Part shown: piece by piece, positions 53,680-61,904 of the stretch
Position numbering within the stretch: position 1 is the first letter of the stretch
Layout: each line of letters starts with the position of its first letter
Origin: Larkinella soli
GTDB taxonomy: Bacteria; Bacteroidota; Bacteroidia; Cytophagales; Spirosomataceae
Reading direction: 5' to 3'
Assembly: GCF_003703975.1 (NCBI RefSeq)
Contig: NZ_QTJY01000020.1
Span: forward strand, 1 to 64,000
DNA: 64,000 bases
The notes under the pieces: generated by a model
The model's database searches: none
What the model was told of the DNA's origin: nothing
What the model saw: the letters and a program-made list of their open reading frames with translations, nothing else
Translations under genes and position numbers: made by a program

Positions 53680-54451
53680 AAAAGCCCTCGTTACGGGCGC
53701 GTCTCAGGGAATCGGGCGGGCCATCGCCCTGCGGCTGGCCCAGGACGGCTGCACGGTGGTCGTGCATTATCACCACAACCGAGAGGATGCCGAGGACGTC
53801 GCCGGACTGATCCGGGCCGCCGGAAGCACCGCCCACCTGCTCCAGGCCGATCTGGCCGATGCCGCCCAGGCCGTGCGGCTGGGTGAGCAGGCATGGACCG
53901 TCGCCGGGGGGCTGGATTTCCTGATCAACAATGCCGGAGTCTCCTACAAAAAGCACTTCCTGGACGTCACGGAGGAGGATTTCACCCGGTTTTCGGACCT
54001 CAATTTCAAAGGAACGACGTTCCTGACCCAGGCCGTCGCCCGGAAAATGGTGAAAGCGCGGGTGGAAGGAAGTATTTACACGATCACCTCGGTGAACGGC
54101 ATCCGGCCAGGTCTGGGCCTGTCGTTGTACGGAGCCACCAAAGGCGCCCTGGAAACCCTGATGAAAGGCGTTGCGATGGAACTGGGGCCGCACGGCATCC
54201 GGGTCAATACCGTCGCCGTCGGGGCAATCGAAACCGACATGAACCGGGCGGTTTGGGAAGACCCCGACCGGCTCCGGGAAGTCAACGAAGGCATCCCGGC
54301 CGGGCGGTTCGGCCGGCCCGACGAGGTGGCGGCCGTGATCGCCGACCTGCTGGCGTCGGGCAGCTACCTCACCGGCGCGACCATTACCCTCGACGGCGGA
54401 CTCCTGCTCATGCGGGGCTACGGCAAACCGGGCCATTATGAAGAACCTTAA
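53663..54451 (+). CDS. SDR oxidoreductase, right arm
   Basis: A 262-residue classical short-chain dehydrogenase: TGASQGIG (11-18), NNAG (89-92), catalytic Ser about 143 (TITSVNG), and Tyr156-xxx-Lys160 (YGATK). The first 17 bp overlap the binding-protein gene. It lies next to uxuA and may act as an alternative fructuronate (UxuB-like) reductase or as an aldose/uronate dehydrogenase. The left-arm SDR has the same fold but is not adjacent to a mannonate dehydratase. Confidence 0.9.
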   Translation: MRLIHKKALVTGASQGIGRAIALRLAQDGCTVVVHYHHNREDAEDVAGLIRAAGSTAHLLQADLADAAQAVRLGEQAWTVAGGLDFLINNAGVSYKKHFLDVTEEDFTRFSDLNFKGTTFLTQAVARKMVKARVEGSIYTITSVNGIRPGLGLSLYGATKGALETLMKGVAMELGPHGIRVNTVAVGAIETDMNRAVWEDPDRLREVNEGIPAGRFGRPDEVAAVIADLLASGSYLTGATITLDGGLLLMRGYGKPGHYEEP

Positions 54452-54462
54452 CCTTTTATGTC

Positions 54463-57342
54463 ATGAAAAAACTGCTTTTTCTCGTGTTGGGTCTGTTCGT
54501 CGGTCAGGCGGCCGGGGCGCAGTCCGCGCCTGAAGCGAAGAAACTCTGGAGCCCCTACCGCATCACGCCCCGCCAGGGCGCCCAGCACCTCGATCTGTCG
54601 GGCAGCGGCTGGGAGCTGTCGTATGCCGACCAGCCGGTTGCGGACCTCCGCCAGCCCCGTCAGGGAGCCTTCCCGACCAGCGTGCCGAACTCGGTACACT
54701 GGTCGCTGCACAAGGCCGGCAAACTGCCGCATCCGTATTACGCCCGCCATTCCACGAAATACCGCTGGGTGGAGGAAAAAGCCTGGTACTATAAAAAATC
54801 GTTCGACCTGCCTGCCTCGCCCGAGGGCAGCTACGTGTTCCTGTGTTTCGACGGGGTCGATTATTTCTCGAAAGTCTGGGTGAACGACAGCCTGGCCGGG
54901 GTCCATGAGGGGATGTTCGGCGGGCCGTCGGTCGAGGTCAGCCGCCTGCTCAAACCGGGTCAGAAAAACGAAATCACCGTGGAGGTGCGGGCGGGCAACT
55001 GGGGAAACCGTGCTACCGATTACGAAAACCTCCCCCGGACGGCTTCGGGCGAGTTCGACTATTCGAAACGAACGGGCTTCAACCCCCGCGCCAGCGGCCG
55101 GATCATCAAGCCCTGGGTCATTTCGGGCGGCTCCGGCGGGGAAGCCTTCTTTACCGTCGGCATGTGGCAGGGCGTCCGGCTCGAAATCGTGCCGCCGATC
55201 CATCTCGAACGGCCGTACCTGACGACGAAAAGCGTGAGCGGCCGGTCGGCGCAGCTTCATCTGTCGGCGGAGCTGTTCGGCCGTGCCCATTCGCTCCAGA
55301 AACAGCTTCACCCCTGGAACAACACCCAATTGAACCACCCCAACGAAAAGGGAACGTCCTTCAGGCCGCTGGCCGACAAGCTGAGCGTTCTGGTCGAGTT
55401 CACCTTCGGCGGAGGCACCGCCCTGACGAAAGAATTTCCCGTCACGGCCTACGAGGGCCGCATCTGGCTCGAAGAAGACCTGAGCCTGCCCGACGCCCGG
55501 CTCTGGCAGCCCAACGGACTCGGTGAGCCGAACCTGTACCGGGTCCGCCTGACGCTGAAACAGAACGGCACTCCGGTGGATCGGATCGGCTTCGATTACG
55601 GCATCCGGACCATCGAGCGCATGCCGACCGCCGGCCCCCGGATCGCCGACCGCTGGGAAAACTGGCAGTTTATCGTCAACGGGCGCAAACTCTTCGTCAA
55701 GGGCATGAACTTCACCCCGCAGGACATCCTGCTCGACCTGCCCGCCGAGCGGTACCGCTGGACGCTCGAAGCCGCCCGGAAAATGGGGGTTCAGCTGGTC
55801 CGCATCTGGGGCGGGGGCCTGCTCGAAACCGAGACGTTCTACAAACTCTGCAATGAACTGGGCCTCATGGTCTGGCAGGATTTTCCGATCGGCAATCAGG
55901 ACACCCCCGACTACCCGCAGGACATCTGGGAGGCCCAGGTGGTTCAGAACATCGTCCGGCTGCGCAACCACCCCTCGCTGGTCGTCTGGAACGGCGGCAA
56001 TGAGTTCAACCCCTACTCCAGCGGCAACGCCACCTCCATGGGAATCATCGAACGGAACCTCGACATCTTCGACAAAAGCCGGTTTTATGTCCGCACGACG
56101 CCCGACGACGGCTCGATGCATGCCTACCCCGACATGGACCCGACCTGGTACAACCGCAGTTACCGCTTCGAGCCCTGGGTATCGGAAACGGGCATGCACA
56201 GCATCCCGGAAGCGGGCGTATTCTACGAAACCGTGGACGCCAAGGAGTTTACCGGCCTGGGCAAAATGTGGGACAAAAGCTTCGGCCCCTCGCATCCCGA
56301 ATTCATCCACCATTTTACCGAGTACGGCCCCGGCCGGGTGCCCCGGATGCTGAGCCGGGCGTCGCACATCTCGGACGTCACCGACCCCACCATCGAAGCC
56401 ATCTCGGAAGCCTCGCAGGTGGGCGCGGGCGAGTTCTACCAGATCCTTTCGGAGAAGATGCAGGGTAACTATCCGGTCACGGCCGGGCTGATGCCCTGGG
56501 TGTTCAAGCGGCACTGGCCCGTGATCGCCATTCAGATGATGGACTGGTTCGGTCAGGCGGCCGCCCCCTATTACTTTCTGAAACGGACCTACGAGCCCAC
56601 CCACGTCGCCGTGGACCTGCCGCGCCTGCTCTGGAAGGCGGGCGAAACCATCCCGCTCGCCGTTAAGGTCACCCACGCCGGGACGAACGCGCTGCCCGGC
56701 ACGGTTTCGGTCAGCGTGTGGGATGATGCCTTCCGACCCCTCTGGGCGAAGGAAGTCCGGCTGACGGCCTCGACCGGCCCTTCCGTGACGAGCGCATCGG
56801 CGGGCAGCTTTACCATCCCGCCTGCCTACAAAGACCGCTTTCTGTTCATCGTCTCGGAACTGAAGGATGCAGCGGGCAAACTGGTGTCGCGGTCGGTGTA
56901 TTTCCCTCGCTCCCTCACGAAGATGGACGATAAAGCCTTCTACGACCAGTATCTGGCTGAGCCGATTGCCTGGCCGACGCTGGAGAAGGGCCCCTTCCTG
57001 AAACCGACCGTGCAGAAATCGGCGACCCGCCTGGAAAGCCGGCTGCTGTCGATGAAGAAACTGGACGACACCCGCTCGCAGCTGGTGGTGCAGGTCCGCA
57101 ACACCGGCACCACGCCCGCCTTCATGACCAGGATCGACCTGACCGGGGTGAAAAGGGCGCTGGTGGCCGACGATAACTATTTCTGGCTCGCTCCGGGCGA
57201 AAGCCGGAGTCTGTCGGCGGACATCCTCTGGCGGGAAACCCCGGCCGGCAACGTGCAGGTCGTCGTTTCGGCCTGGAATGCTCCGGAAGTGACGGTGCCG
57301 CTGGACACCAAATCGGTCTTGATTCAATCCTCAGCCCGATAG
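54463..57342 (+). CDS. Glycoside hydrolase family 2 (beta-mannosidase-like)
   Basis: A 959-residue exported GH2 enzyme. Signal peptide about 1-19 (LFVGQAAGAQ); sugar-binding jelly roll (about 45-250); immunoglobulin-like domain; TIM barrel with LVRIWGGGLLETETFYKLC, acid/base Glu514 in NGGNEFN, and nucleophile Glu575 in VSETGMH. C-terminal beta domains follow. The RIWGGG and GNEF patterns are those of beta-mannosidase / exo-glucosaminidase subgroups, not of beta-galactosidases. It probably removes terminal mannose or an amino/uronic sugar in the periplasm. 11 bp after the SDR gene. Confidence 0.9.
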   Translation: MKKLLFLVLGLFVGQAAGAQSAPEAKKLWSPYRITPRQGAQHLDLSGSGWELSYADQPVADLRQPRQGAFPTSVPNSVHWSLHKAGKLPHPYYARHSTKYRWVEEKAWYYKKSFDLPASPEGSYVFLCFDGVDYFSKVWVNDSLAGVHEGMFGGPSVEVSRLLKPGQKNEITVEVRAGNWGNRATDYENLPRTASGEFDYSKRTGFNPRASGRIIKPWVISGGSGGEAFFTVGMWQGVRLEIVPPIHLERPYLTTKSVSGRSAQLHLSAELFGRAHSLQKQLHPWNNTQLNHPNEKGTSFRPLADKLSVLVEFTFGGGTALTKEFPVTAYEGRIWLEEDLSLPDARLWQPNGLGEPNLYRVRLTLKQNGTPVDRIGFDYGIRTIERMPTAGPRIADRWENWQFIVNGRKLFVKGMNFTPQDILLDLPAERYRWTLEAARKMGVQLVRIWGGGLLETETFYKLCNELGLMVWQDFPIGNQDTPDYPQDIWEAQVVQNIVRLRNHPSLVVWNGGNEFNPYSSGNATSMGIIERNLDIFDKSRFYVRTTPDDGSMHAYPDMDPTWYNRSYRFEPWVSETGMHSIPEAGVFYETVDAKEFTGLGKMWDKSFGPSHPEFIHHFTEYGPGRVPRMLSRASHISDVTDPTIEAISEASQVGAGEFYQILSEKMQGNYPVTAGLMPWVFKRHWPVIAIQMMDWFGQAAAPYYFLKRTYEPTHVAVDLPRLLWKAGETIPLAVKVTHAGTNALPGTVSVSVWDDAFRPLWAKEVRLTASTGPSVTSASAGSFTIPPAYKDRFLFIVSELKDAAGKLVSRSVYFPRSLTKMDDKAFYDQYLAEPIAWPTLEKGPFLKPTVQKSATRLESRLLSMKKLDDTRSQLVVQVRNTGTTPAFMTRIDLTGVKRALVADDNYFWLAPGESRSLSADILWRETPAGNVQVVVSAWNAPEVTVPLDTKSVLIQSSAR

Positions 57343-57346
57343 CGGT

Positions 57347-58624
57347 ATGGAAAAACCGACTCAGACCCTGCCTCCGGCTCCGGTGCGCCCCGGCTCCCCT
57401 GCTCCCTCCGGCCGGATGCGCTGGGAACTGCTGGTGCTGCTCTGGCTGGCCTTCTTCCTGAACCAGGCCGACCGGCAGATTTTCAGCGTCGTGCTGCCGC
57501 TCATCCGGGCCGACCTCGGCCTGACGGACGCCGAACTGGGGCTGATTGCCTCCGCGCTGGTGTGGACCTACGGCCTGCTGGTGCCCATCGCGGGTTTCCT
57601 CGGCGACCGCTTTTCGCGCCGGAACATCCTGGGGTTCTGCCTGCTGTTCTGGTCGGTGGCGACGCTGTCTACGGGCTTCTGCGCCACCCTGCTTCAGTTC
57701 ATTCTGCTGCGGGGTGTCGCCACGGGCGGTGGGGAAGCCTTTTATGCGCCCTCCGCCAATGCGCTGCTGGGTGAAACCTATCCCGAAAAACGGGCGTTCG
57801 TGCTGTCCATTCACCAGACGGCGGTGTATTTCGGGATCATTCTGAGCGGCCTGATCGCCGGCTACGTGGGCGAACGGTACGGCTGGCAGCGGGCGTTTTA
57901 TCTTTTCGGCGGGTTCGGAATCCTGCTGGCAGTTCTCTTCTTTTTAAGGATTCCCAAAGATCAAGTGCAGCCCCCGGCGGACGGTGAAACCCGCGCCGGG
58001 GTAGGCCGCACCGCCCGGGTGATCGTCCGGAAACCGACGGTCGTGCTGCTGACGCTGGGCTTCGGCTGTATGGTGTTCGTCAACGTCGGCTACCTGACCT
58101 GGATGCCTTCGTTTCTGGTCGAAAAGTTCGGGCTGAGCCTGACCCAGGCGGGGTTTTCGTCGCTTTTCTACCACCATCTGGGTGCGTTTCTCGGCGTTCT
58201 GTCCGGTGCCCGGATCGCCGACCATTTCGCCCGGACCAACGCCCGCGCCCGGCTGGTGGTCCAGGCGATGGGTCTGCTGCTGGGCGCTCCGTTCATCTAC
58301 GCGATGAGCCGGGCCGATACCCAGACCATCACCTACGTCGCCCTGTTCGGCTTCGGACTGTTCAGGGGCTGGTATGATTCCAATATCGTGGCCTCCCTCT
58401 ACGAGGTCGTTCCGGCCCGGATGCGCTCCTCGGCCTATGGGCTGATGCTGGCCTGCGCGTTCCTGATCGGGGCGTCGGCTCCGTACTGGCTGGGCGCGCT
58501 GAAACCGACGCTCGGCCTGTCCACCGGCCTGGCCTGCCTGGCCCTCCCCTATCTGCTGGGAAGCCTGTTCATCGGGACGGCCGCCTTCCGGTATTTTTCC
58601 CTGGATCAACAACCTGTTCAATAA
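57347..58624 (+). CDS. MFS transporter, sugar-acid (ACS-type), right arm
   Basis: A 425-residue 12-helix major-facilitator permease, paralogous to the left-arm MFS. Shared motifs are LAFFLNQADRQIF, the loop 2-3 GDRFSRRNILG, TGGGEAFYAP and SIHQTAVYFG. The first about 25 residues are Pro-rich and cytosolic. It probably imports the monomer released by GH2/GH10 or the unclassified glycosidase. It starts 4 bp after the GH2 stop. Confidence 0.9.
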   Translation: MEKPTQTLPPAPVRPGSPAPSGRMRWELLVLLWLAFFLNQADRQIFSVVLPLIRADLGLTDAELGLIASALVWTYGLLVPIAGFLGDRFSRRNILGFCLLFWSVATLSTGFCATLLQFILLRGVATGGGEAFYAPSANALLGETYPEKRAFVLSIHQTAVYFGIILSGLIAGYVGERYGWQRAFYLFGGFGILLAVLFFLRIPKDQVQPPADGETRAGVGRTARVIVRKPTVVLLTLGFGCMVFVNVGYLTWMPSFLVEKFGLSLTQAGFSSLFYHHLGAFLGVLSGARIADHFARTNARARLVVQAMGLLLGAPFIYAMSRADTQTITYVALFGFGLFRGWYDSNIVASLYEVVPARMRSSAYGLMLACAFLIGASAPYWLGALKPTLGLSTGLACLALPYLLGSLFIGTAAFRYFSLDQQPVQ

Positions 58625-58644
58625 TCGAAAAAACGTACAACTAT

Positions 58645-59358
58645 ATGGAAATCATCGCCAACACCTATCCGGTCCGGAAGCACGCCGTCAACTACGACCC
58701 GGCCGAAATTGCCGACCGCTATAAAAAGCTGTATGCGGCTTTAGTCTCCGACGCGCTCGAACACATGGGTTACCACAGCCAGTGCATGGCCAGCGGGATC
58801 TATCCGCTGGTCCACACGATGAAGGTGGCCGGGCCGGCCTTCACCGCCCACGGCATCGCCACCCCCAGCCGCGACGAAAAAGTCCACGACATCCGGCTCG
58901 GGATGTTCAAGAGCATGACGCCCGGGGTGGTGCAGGTGCGCGATACCCAGGGCGACACCTCCTGCGGGCAGTTCGGTGAGATTTCGGCCACGGCCGCGCA
59001 CGCGCACGGCTGCGTGGGAGCGGTCATCGACGGCTCGACGCGCGATTCGAACTATCTCATCGACATGGGATTTCCCACCTTCTGCCGGTTCCGGAATCCG
59101 GTGGAGGCCTTCGGGCGGTTCATGGTGGTCGATTATCAGATCCCGATCTACGTCAAGGGCATGGACGGGCTGCTGAAGATTCATCCCGGCGACTACATTT
59201 TCGGGGATAACGACGGCGTGGTGGTGGTCCCTCAGGAACTGACGATTCCCGTTCTCGAACTGGCCGAAGAATGGTTTGCCAGTGAAGGCCGCAGCCGCCA
59301 GGCGATGGCCGAAGGGCGCGACCCGTTCGACGTCTACGCGGAATACGGCCGGTTTTAA
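58645..59358 (+). CDS. RraA-like lyase (HMG/CHA aldolase family)
   Basis: A 237-residue protein of the RraA / class II HMG-aldolase family. The active-site motif is DGSTRD (129-134), preceded by GQFGEISATAAHAHG and SDALEHMGYHSQCM. Known members cleave 4-carboxy-4-hydroxy-2-oxo-acids or decarboxylate oxaloacetate; others are found in sugar-acid operons with unknown substrates. As last gene of the right arm it may process the aldarate- or uronate-derived 2-keto acid. It is not the RNase E regulator of E. coli by context. Confidence 0.85.
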   Translation: MEIIANTYPVRKHAVNYDPAEIADRYKKLYAALVSDALEHMGYHSQCMASGIYPLVHTMKVAGPAFTAHGIATPSRDEKVHDIRLGMFKSMTPGVVQVRDTQGDTSCGQFGEISATAAHAHGCVGAVIDGSTRDSNYLIDMGFPTFCRFRNPVEAFGRFMVVDYQIPIYVKGMDGLLKIHPGDYIFGDNDGVVVVPQELTIPVLELAEEWFASEGRSRQAMAEGRDPFDVYAEYGRF

Positions 59359-59441
59359 TTTTTAGGATCGATCCGGACCCCTGAAAGCTTGTTTGGGGAA
59401 GCGTTTTTGCTCCCAGATCGGATGGTTATCCGGGAGAACAA

Positions 59442-59579
59442 GGGCCGCCGGACCACCCCCGGCCCCCTCCTAAAACAGGAGGGGGAGTGCGCTGCCCGAT
59501 TCAAACCCTGCGGTGCCACCCCCTCCTTGGTAAGGCGGGGTCGGACCGGCGCTCCGGCCGGGGGGTGGTCCGGCGGCCC
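59442..59579. repeat. GC-rich inverted-repeat element with nested hairpin
   Basis: Outer arms of about 23 bp (59442-59464 and 59556-59579) are inverted copies with core CCGGACCACCCCCGGCC and a one-base bulge. Inside is a second hairpin, CCCCCTCCT/AGGAGGGGG (about 59463-59485), and an imperfect one around 59520-59545. It sits between the convergent RraA-like and cytochrome c genes. It could be a bidirectional terminator or a copy of a dispersed non-coding (MITE/REP-like) repeat. No short flanking target duplication is obvious. Confidence 0.8.
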
Positions 59580-59581
59580 GG

Positions 59582-60118
59582 TTATTTTCCGCGAACATAG
59601 AGAAACCCCTGCGGGGGTTTGGAATTGGGGGGATTGGTTCCCCGCAGGCGGTAGATGTAGTTGGAGACGGCCTGCTGCTCTTCGTCGGTCAGGCTGTGCT
59701 TCCAGGCCACCATGGGCGTGTTCGGGATGCCATGCCGGATGGTGCGGAAGATATCCCGAATGCTGCCTCCGTATATCCAGTAATCGTCGGTCAGGTTGGG
59801 CCCGACGGCCCCCTCACCCTGGGCGCCGTGGCAGCTGACGCAGCGCGTATCGTATATGGTTTTTCCCTGCTGCAGCACCGCCGGTTCGGATAAAACCGTG
59901 ACGGTTTCCTCGTCGATGCGGCCGGCTTTCTCCAGCGCCGACAGCCGGTCCGACAGGAGTTGGTAGGCACCCAGCAGGGCGTACCCCGGGACCACATACC
60001 CGATCATCCGCAGCCACGGCTTTCGGGACGCCAGCCGGCGCCGGAGCCAGACCAGCAGCCCGGCAAACAGCAGCGGTAAGCCCCAGAACAGTAAAGTATG
60101 CAGCATCGGAAAGGTCAT
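59582..60118 (-). CDS. Membrane-anchored c-type cytochrome
   Basis: A 178-residue protein. The N-terminal hydrophobic segment (LLFWGLPLLFAGLLVWL) and a second weaker one (VVPGYALLGAY) anchor it. The periplasmic cytochrome c domain has CVSCH (Cys93, Cys96, His97) and a likely axial Met136 in NTPMVAW. The domain resembles the C-terminal one of CcoP or small soluble class I cytochromes. It probably passes electrons between periplasmic dehydrogenases and an oxidase. Convergent with the RraA-like gene across the inverted-repeat element. Confidence 0.9.
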   Translation of the reverse strand: MTFPMLHTLLFWGLPLLFAGLLVWLRRRLASRKPWLRMIGYVVPGYALLGAYQLLSDRLSALEKAGRIDEETVTVLSEPAVLQQGKTIYDTRCVSCHGAQGEGAVGPNLTDDYWIYGGSIRDIFRTIRHGIPNTPMVAWKHSLTDEEQQAVSNYIYRLRGTNPPNSKPPQGFLYVRGK

Positions 60119-60537
60119 GACTTCAGGAAAAAAGGCGTTTTGGAAGGCCGTCCCGGCAGACGGTGACAGGCTCCTCCGGGCCGCTGCGGAATACCGCGGA
60201 AAAAGTCTTTCTTATTTAAAACCGGCCCGGGAGTAGTTCGTAAAACTACCGCATAAACGCATACGATGCCCTTATAAAGTTTCTTTGCGGGTCGATAAAG
60301 AAGTCGGCTCCGGCTTTGCCCCGCTCACAGGGACCACCGGTATTTTGAGCGCGTAAAAACCACATTTCAGACCTCATTTCGCCACTTTCACCAACTTACC
60401 GGCGAAATTTTTTAATTGTACAGGCTAAAGTCGTTAATTTACCGGGAGCGGGCAGAAAAATGCCTCGTAATATCCTTTATCTTAAGCGATTTCGACGAGG
60501 GTCTTCGTCAGAGGAAAGCCAACCAAACCGGATACGA
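60119..60537. other. Intergenic region between divergent genes
   Basis: Upstream region shared by the cytochrome c and FAD-enzyme genes. Two AT-rich stretches (about 60207-60225 and 60405-60440) may hold promoters. An open frame from 60460 enters the FAD-enzyme gene but is not family-like before 60538. No RNA gene recognised. Confidence 0.5.
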
Positions 60538-61884
60538 ATGACAAAACAACTAACCGTAGTTGGAGGGGGCATTACGGGCCTGGCCAGCGCTTACATCGCG
60601 GCTCTTAACGGCTATAAGGTTCGTGTTCTGGAGGCCAGTCATTCTTTCGGAGGATTGTTGAATACGTTTCCCATCGGCGGCAACCGGCTTGAACATTATT
60701 ACCACCATTTTTTTACCCACGATGTGGAGTTGAACTGGCTGGTGAATCAACTGGGTATCGAAGACAAATTAATTTATAAAAAAACGACGATGGGCGTGTA
60801 TCGGAACGGGACGATCTACCCGTTCAATTCGCCCGTCGATCTCCTTCGTTTCTCCCCCTTATCTCTGCTTGACAAAAGCCGTTTTGCCGCCACGAGCCTG
60901 TTCCTTGGGAAGATGGCCCGCTGGGAAGACTATGAAAATATCTCCTGCCTGGAATGGCTATACCGCTATGCGGGAAAGAATACCACCAACTCCTTATGGA
61001 AGCCCCTGCTGGATATTAAGTTCGGCCCGTATGCCGGAGAAGTGCCCCTCGCCTGGCTGATCGGCCGGCTACGGCAGCGGATGAATTCCCGGAATCGCGG
61101 GGAAGAGAAGCTCGGCTACCTGCAGGGCAGTCTGAATACACTGCTGAATGCCCTTCTGGAAAAGCTGAAAACGCATTCCGTCGAGCTGATCGGAAATACG
61201 GTCATCAAAAAACTCCGGGTGGCGGAGGGAAAACTGGTCGGCCTTGAAACGACTAAGGAGACATATTCCGGCGGAGACTATTTATTGACCATTCCAACCA
61301 GCTACGCGAAGGACCTGGTTCAGGGCGTCGATCCTGCTCTTTATCAGCAACTTGACAAAATCGAATACTTCGGGGCGGTCTGCGTCATTCTGGATTTAAA
61401 AAAACCGCTGAGCCGCACTTACTGGCTGAACGTCGCCGATAGCGGCTTCCCGTTCGGCGGTATTATCGAACATACGAACTTCATTCCGAGCGAGAGTTAT
61501 AATCACAAACACATCGCCTATCTGTCCCGCTATTATTCGCACCAGGAGCCGATTGCTGCCCAGAGTAATGAGGAGATCATCGATACGATGCTGCCCTATT
61601 TAAAGAAAATCTATAAAACTTTTCATCCGGATCTTATCAATGACATCCACGTTTTCCGAACGAAAACGGCCGCGACGGTTTGTCATCTGAATTTTTCCCA
61701 AAACGTTCATTCGTATAAATCCTCCGTTCCGCACCTGTGGTTTGCCAACATGGTCCATATTTATCCCGACGAACGCAGTGTCAACAATGCCATCCGGGTA
61801 TCGGCGGAAGCCTGCCGGGCCATGGGAATGGAAACAACGTTTATACCGGAAGGTAATTCGCTCTCCGGAAAAATCGGCCGATAA
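60538..61884 (+). CDS. FAD-dependent amine-oxidase-fold oxidoreductase
   Basis: A 448-residue flavoprotein. The N-terminal dinucleotide-binding motif VVGGGITGLASAYIAALNG (about 7-25) is followed by FGGLLNTFPIGGNRLEHYYHHFF. The rest matches protoporphyrinogen-oxidase / UDP-galactopyranose-mutase-like members of the amine-oxidase superfamily. Such genes often lie in glycan or lipid clusters beside glycosyltransferases and polytopic membrane proteins, as here (next gene 20 bp downstream). ATG at 60538 chosen so the FAD motif is N-terminal. Substrate unknown. Confidence 0.85.
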   Translation: MTKQLTVVGGGITGLASAYIAALNGYKVRVLEASHSFGGLLNTFPIGGNRLEHYYHHFFTHDVELNWLVNQLGIEDKLIYKKTTMGVYRNGTIYPFNSPVDLLRFSPLSLLDKSRFAATSLFLGKMARWEDYENISCLEWLYRYAGKNTTNSLWKPLLDIKFGPYAGEVPLAWLIGRLRQRMNSRNRGEEKLGYLQGSLNTLLNALLEKLKTHSVELIGNTVIKKLRVAEGKLVGLETTKETYSGGDYLLTIPTSYAKDLVQGVDPALYQQLDKIEYFGAVCVILDLKKPLSRTYWLNVADSGFPFGGIIEHTNFIPSESYNHKHIAYLSRYYSHQEPIAAQSNEEIIDTMLPYLKKIYKTFHPDLINDIHVFRTKTAATVCHLNFSQNVHSYKSSVPHLWFANMVHIYPDERSVNNAIRVSAEACRAMGMETTFIPEGNSLSGKIGR

Positions 61885-61904
61885 TCAACCTACTCTATTC
61901 GCTC

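Noticed and set aside
54448-57327. A 959-codon leftward open frame opposite the GH2 gene
   Set aside because: It mirrors the GH2 frame almost codon for codon, is rich in Arg, Gly, His and Val, and has no family motifs. The strong GC bias at codon third positions removes stops on the antisense strand.
59445-59580. CRISPR array or riboswitch
   Set aside because: There is one inverted-repeat unit only, without repeated spacers, and no conserved aptamer pattern that I recognise. No CRISPR array was seen anywhere in the window.
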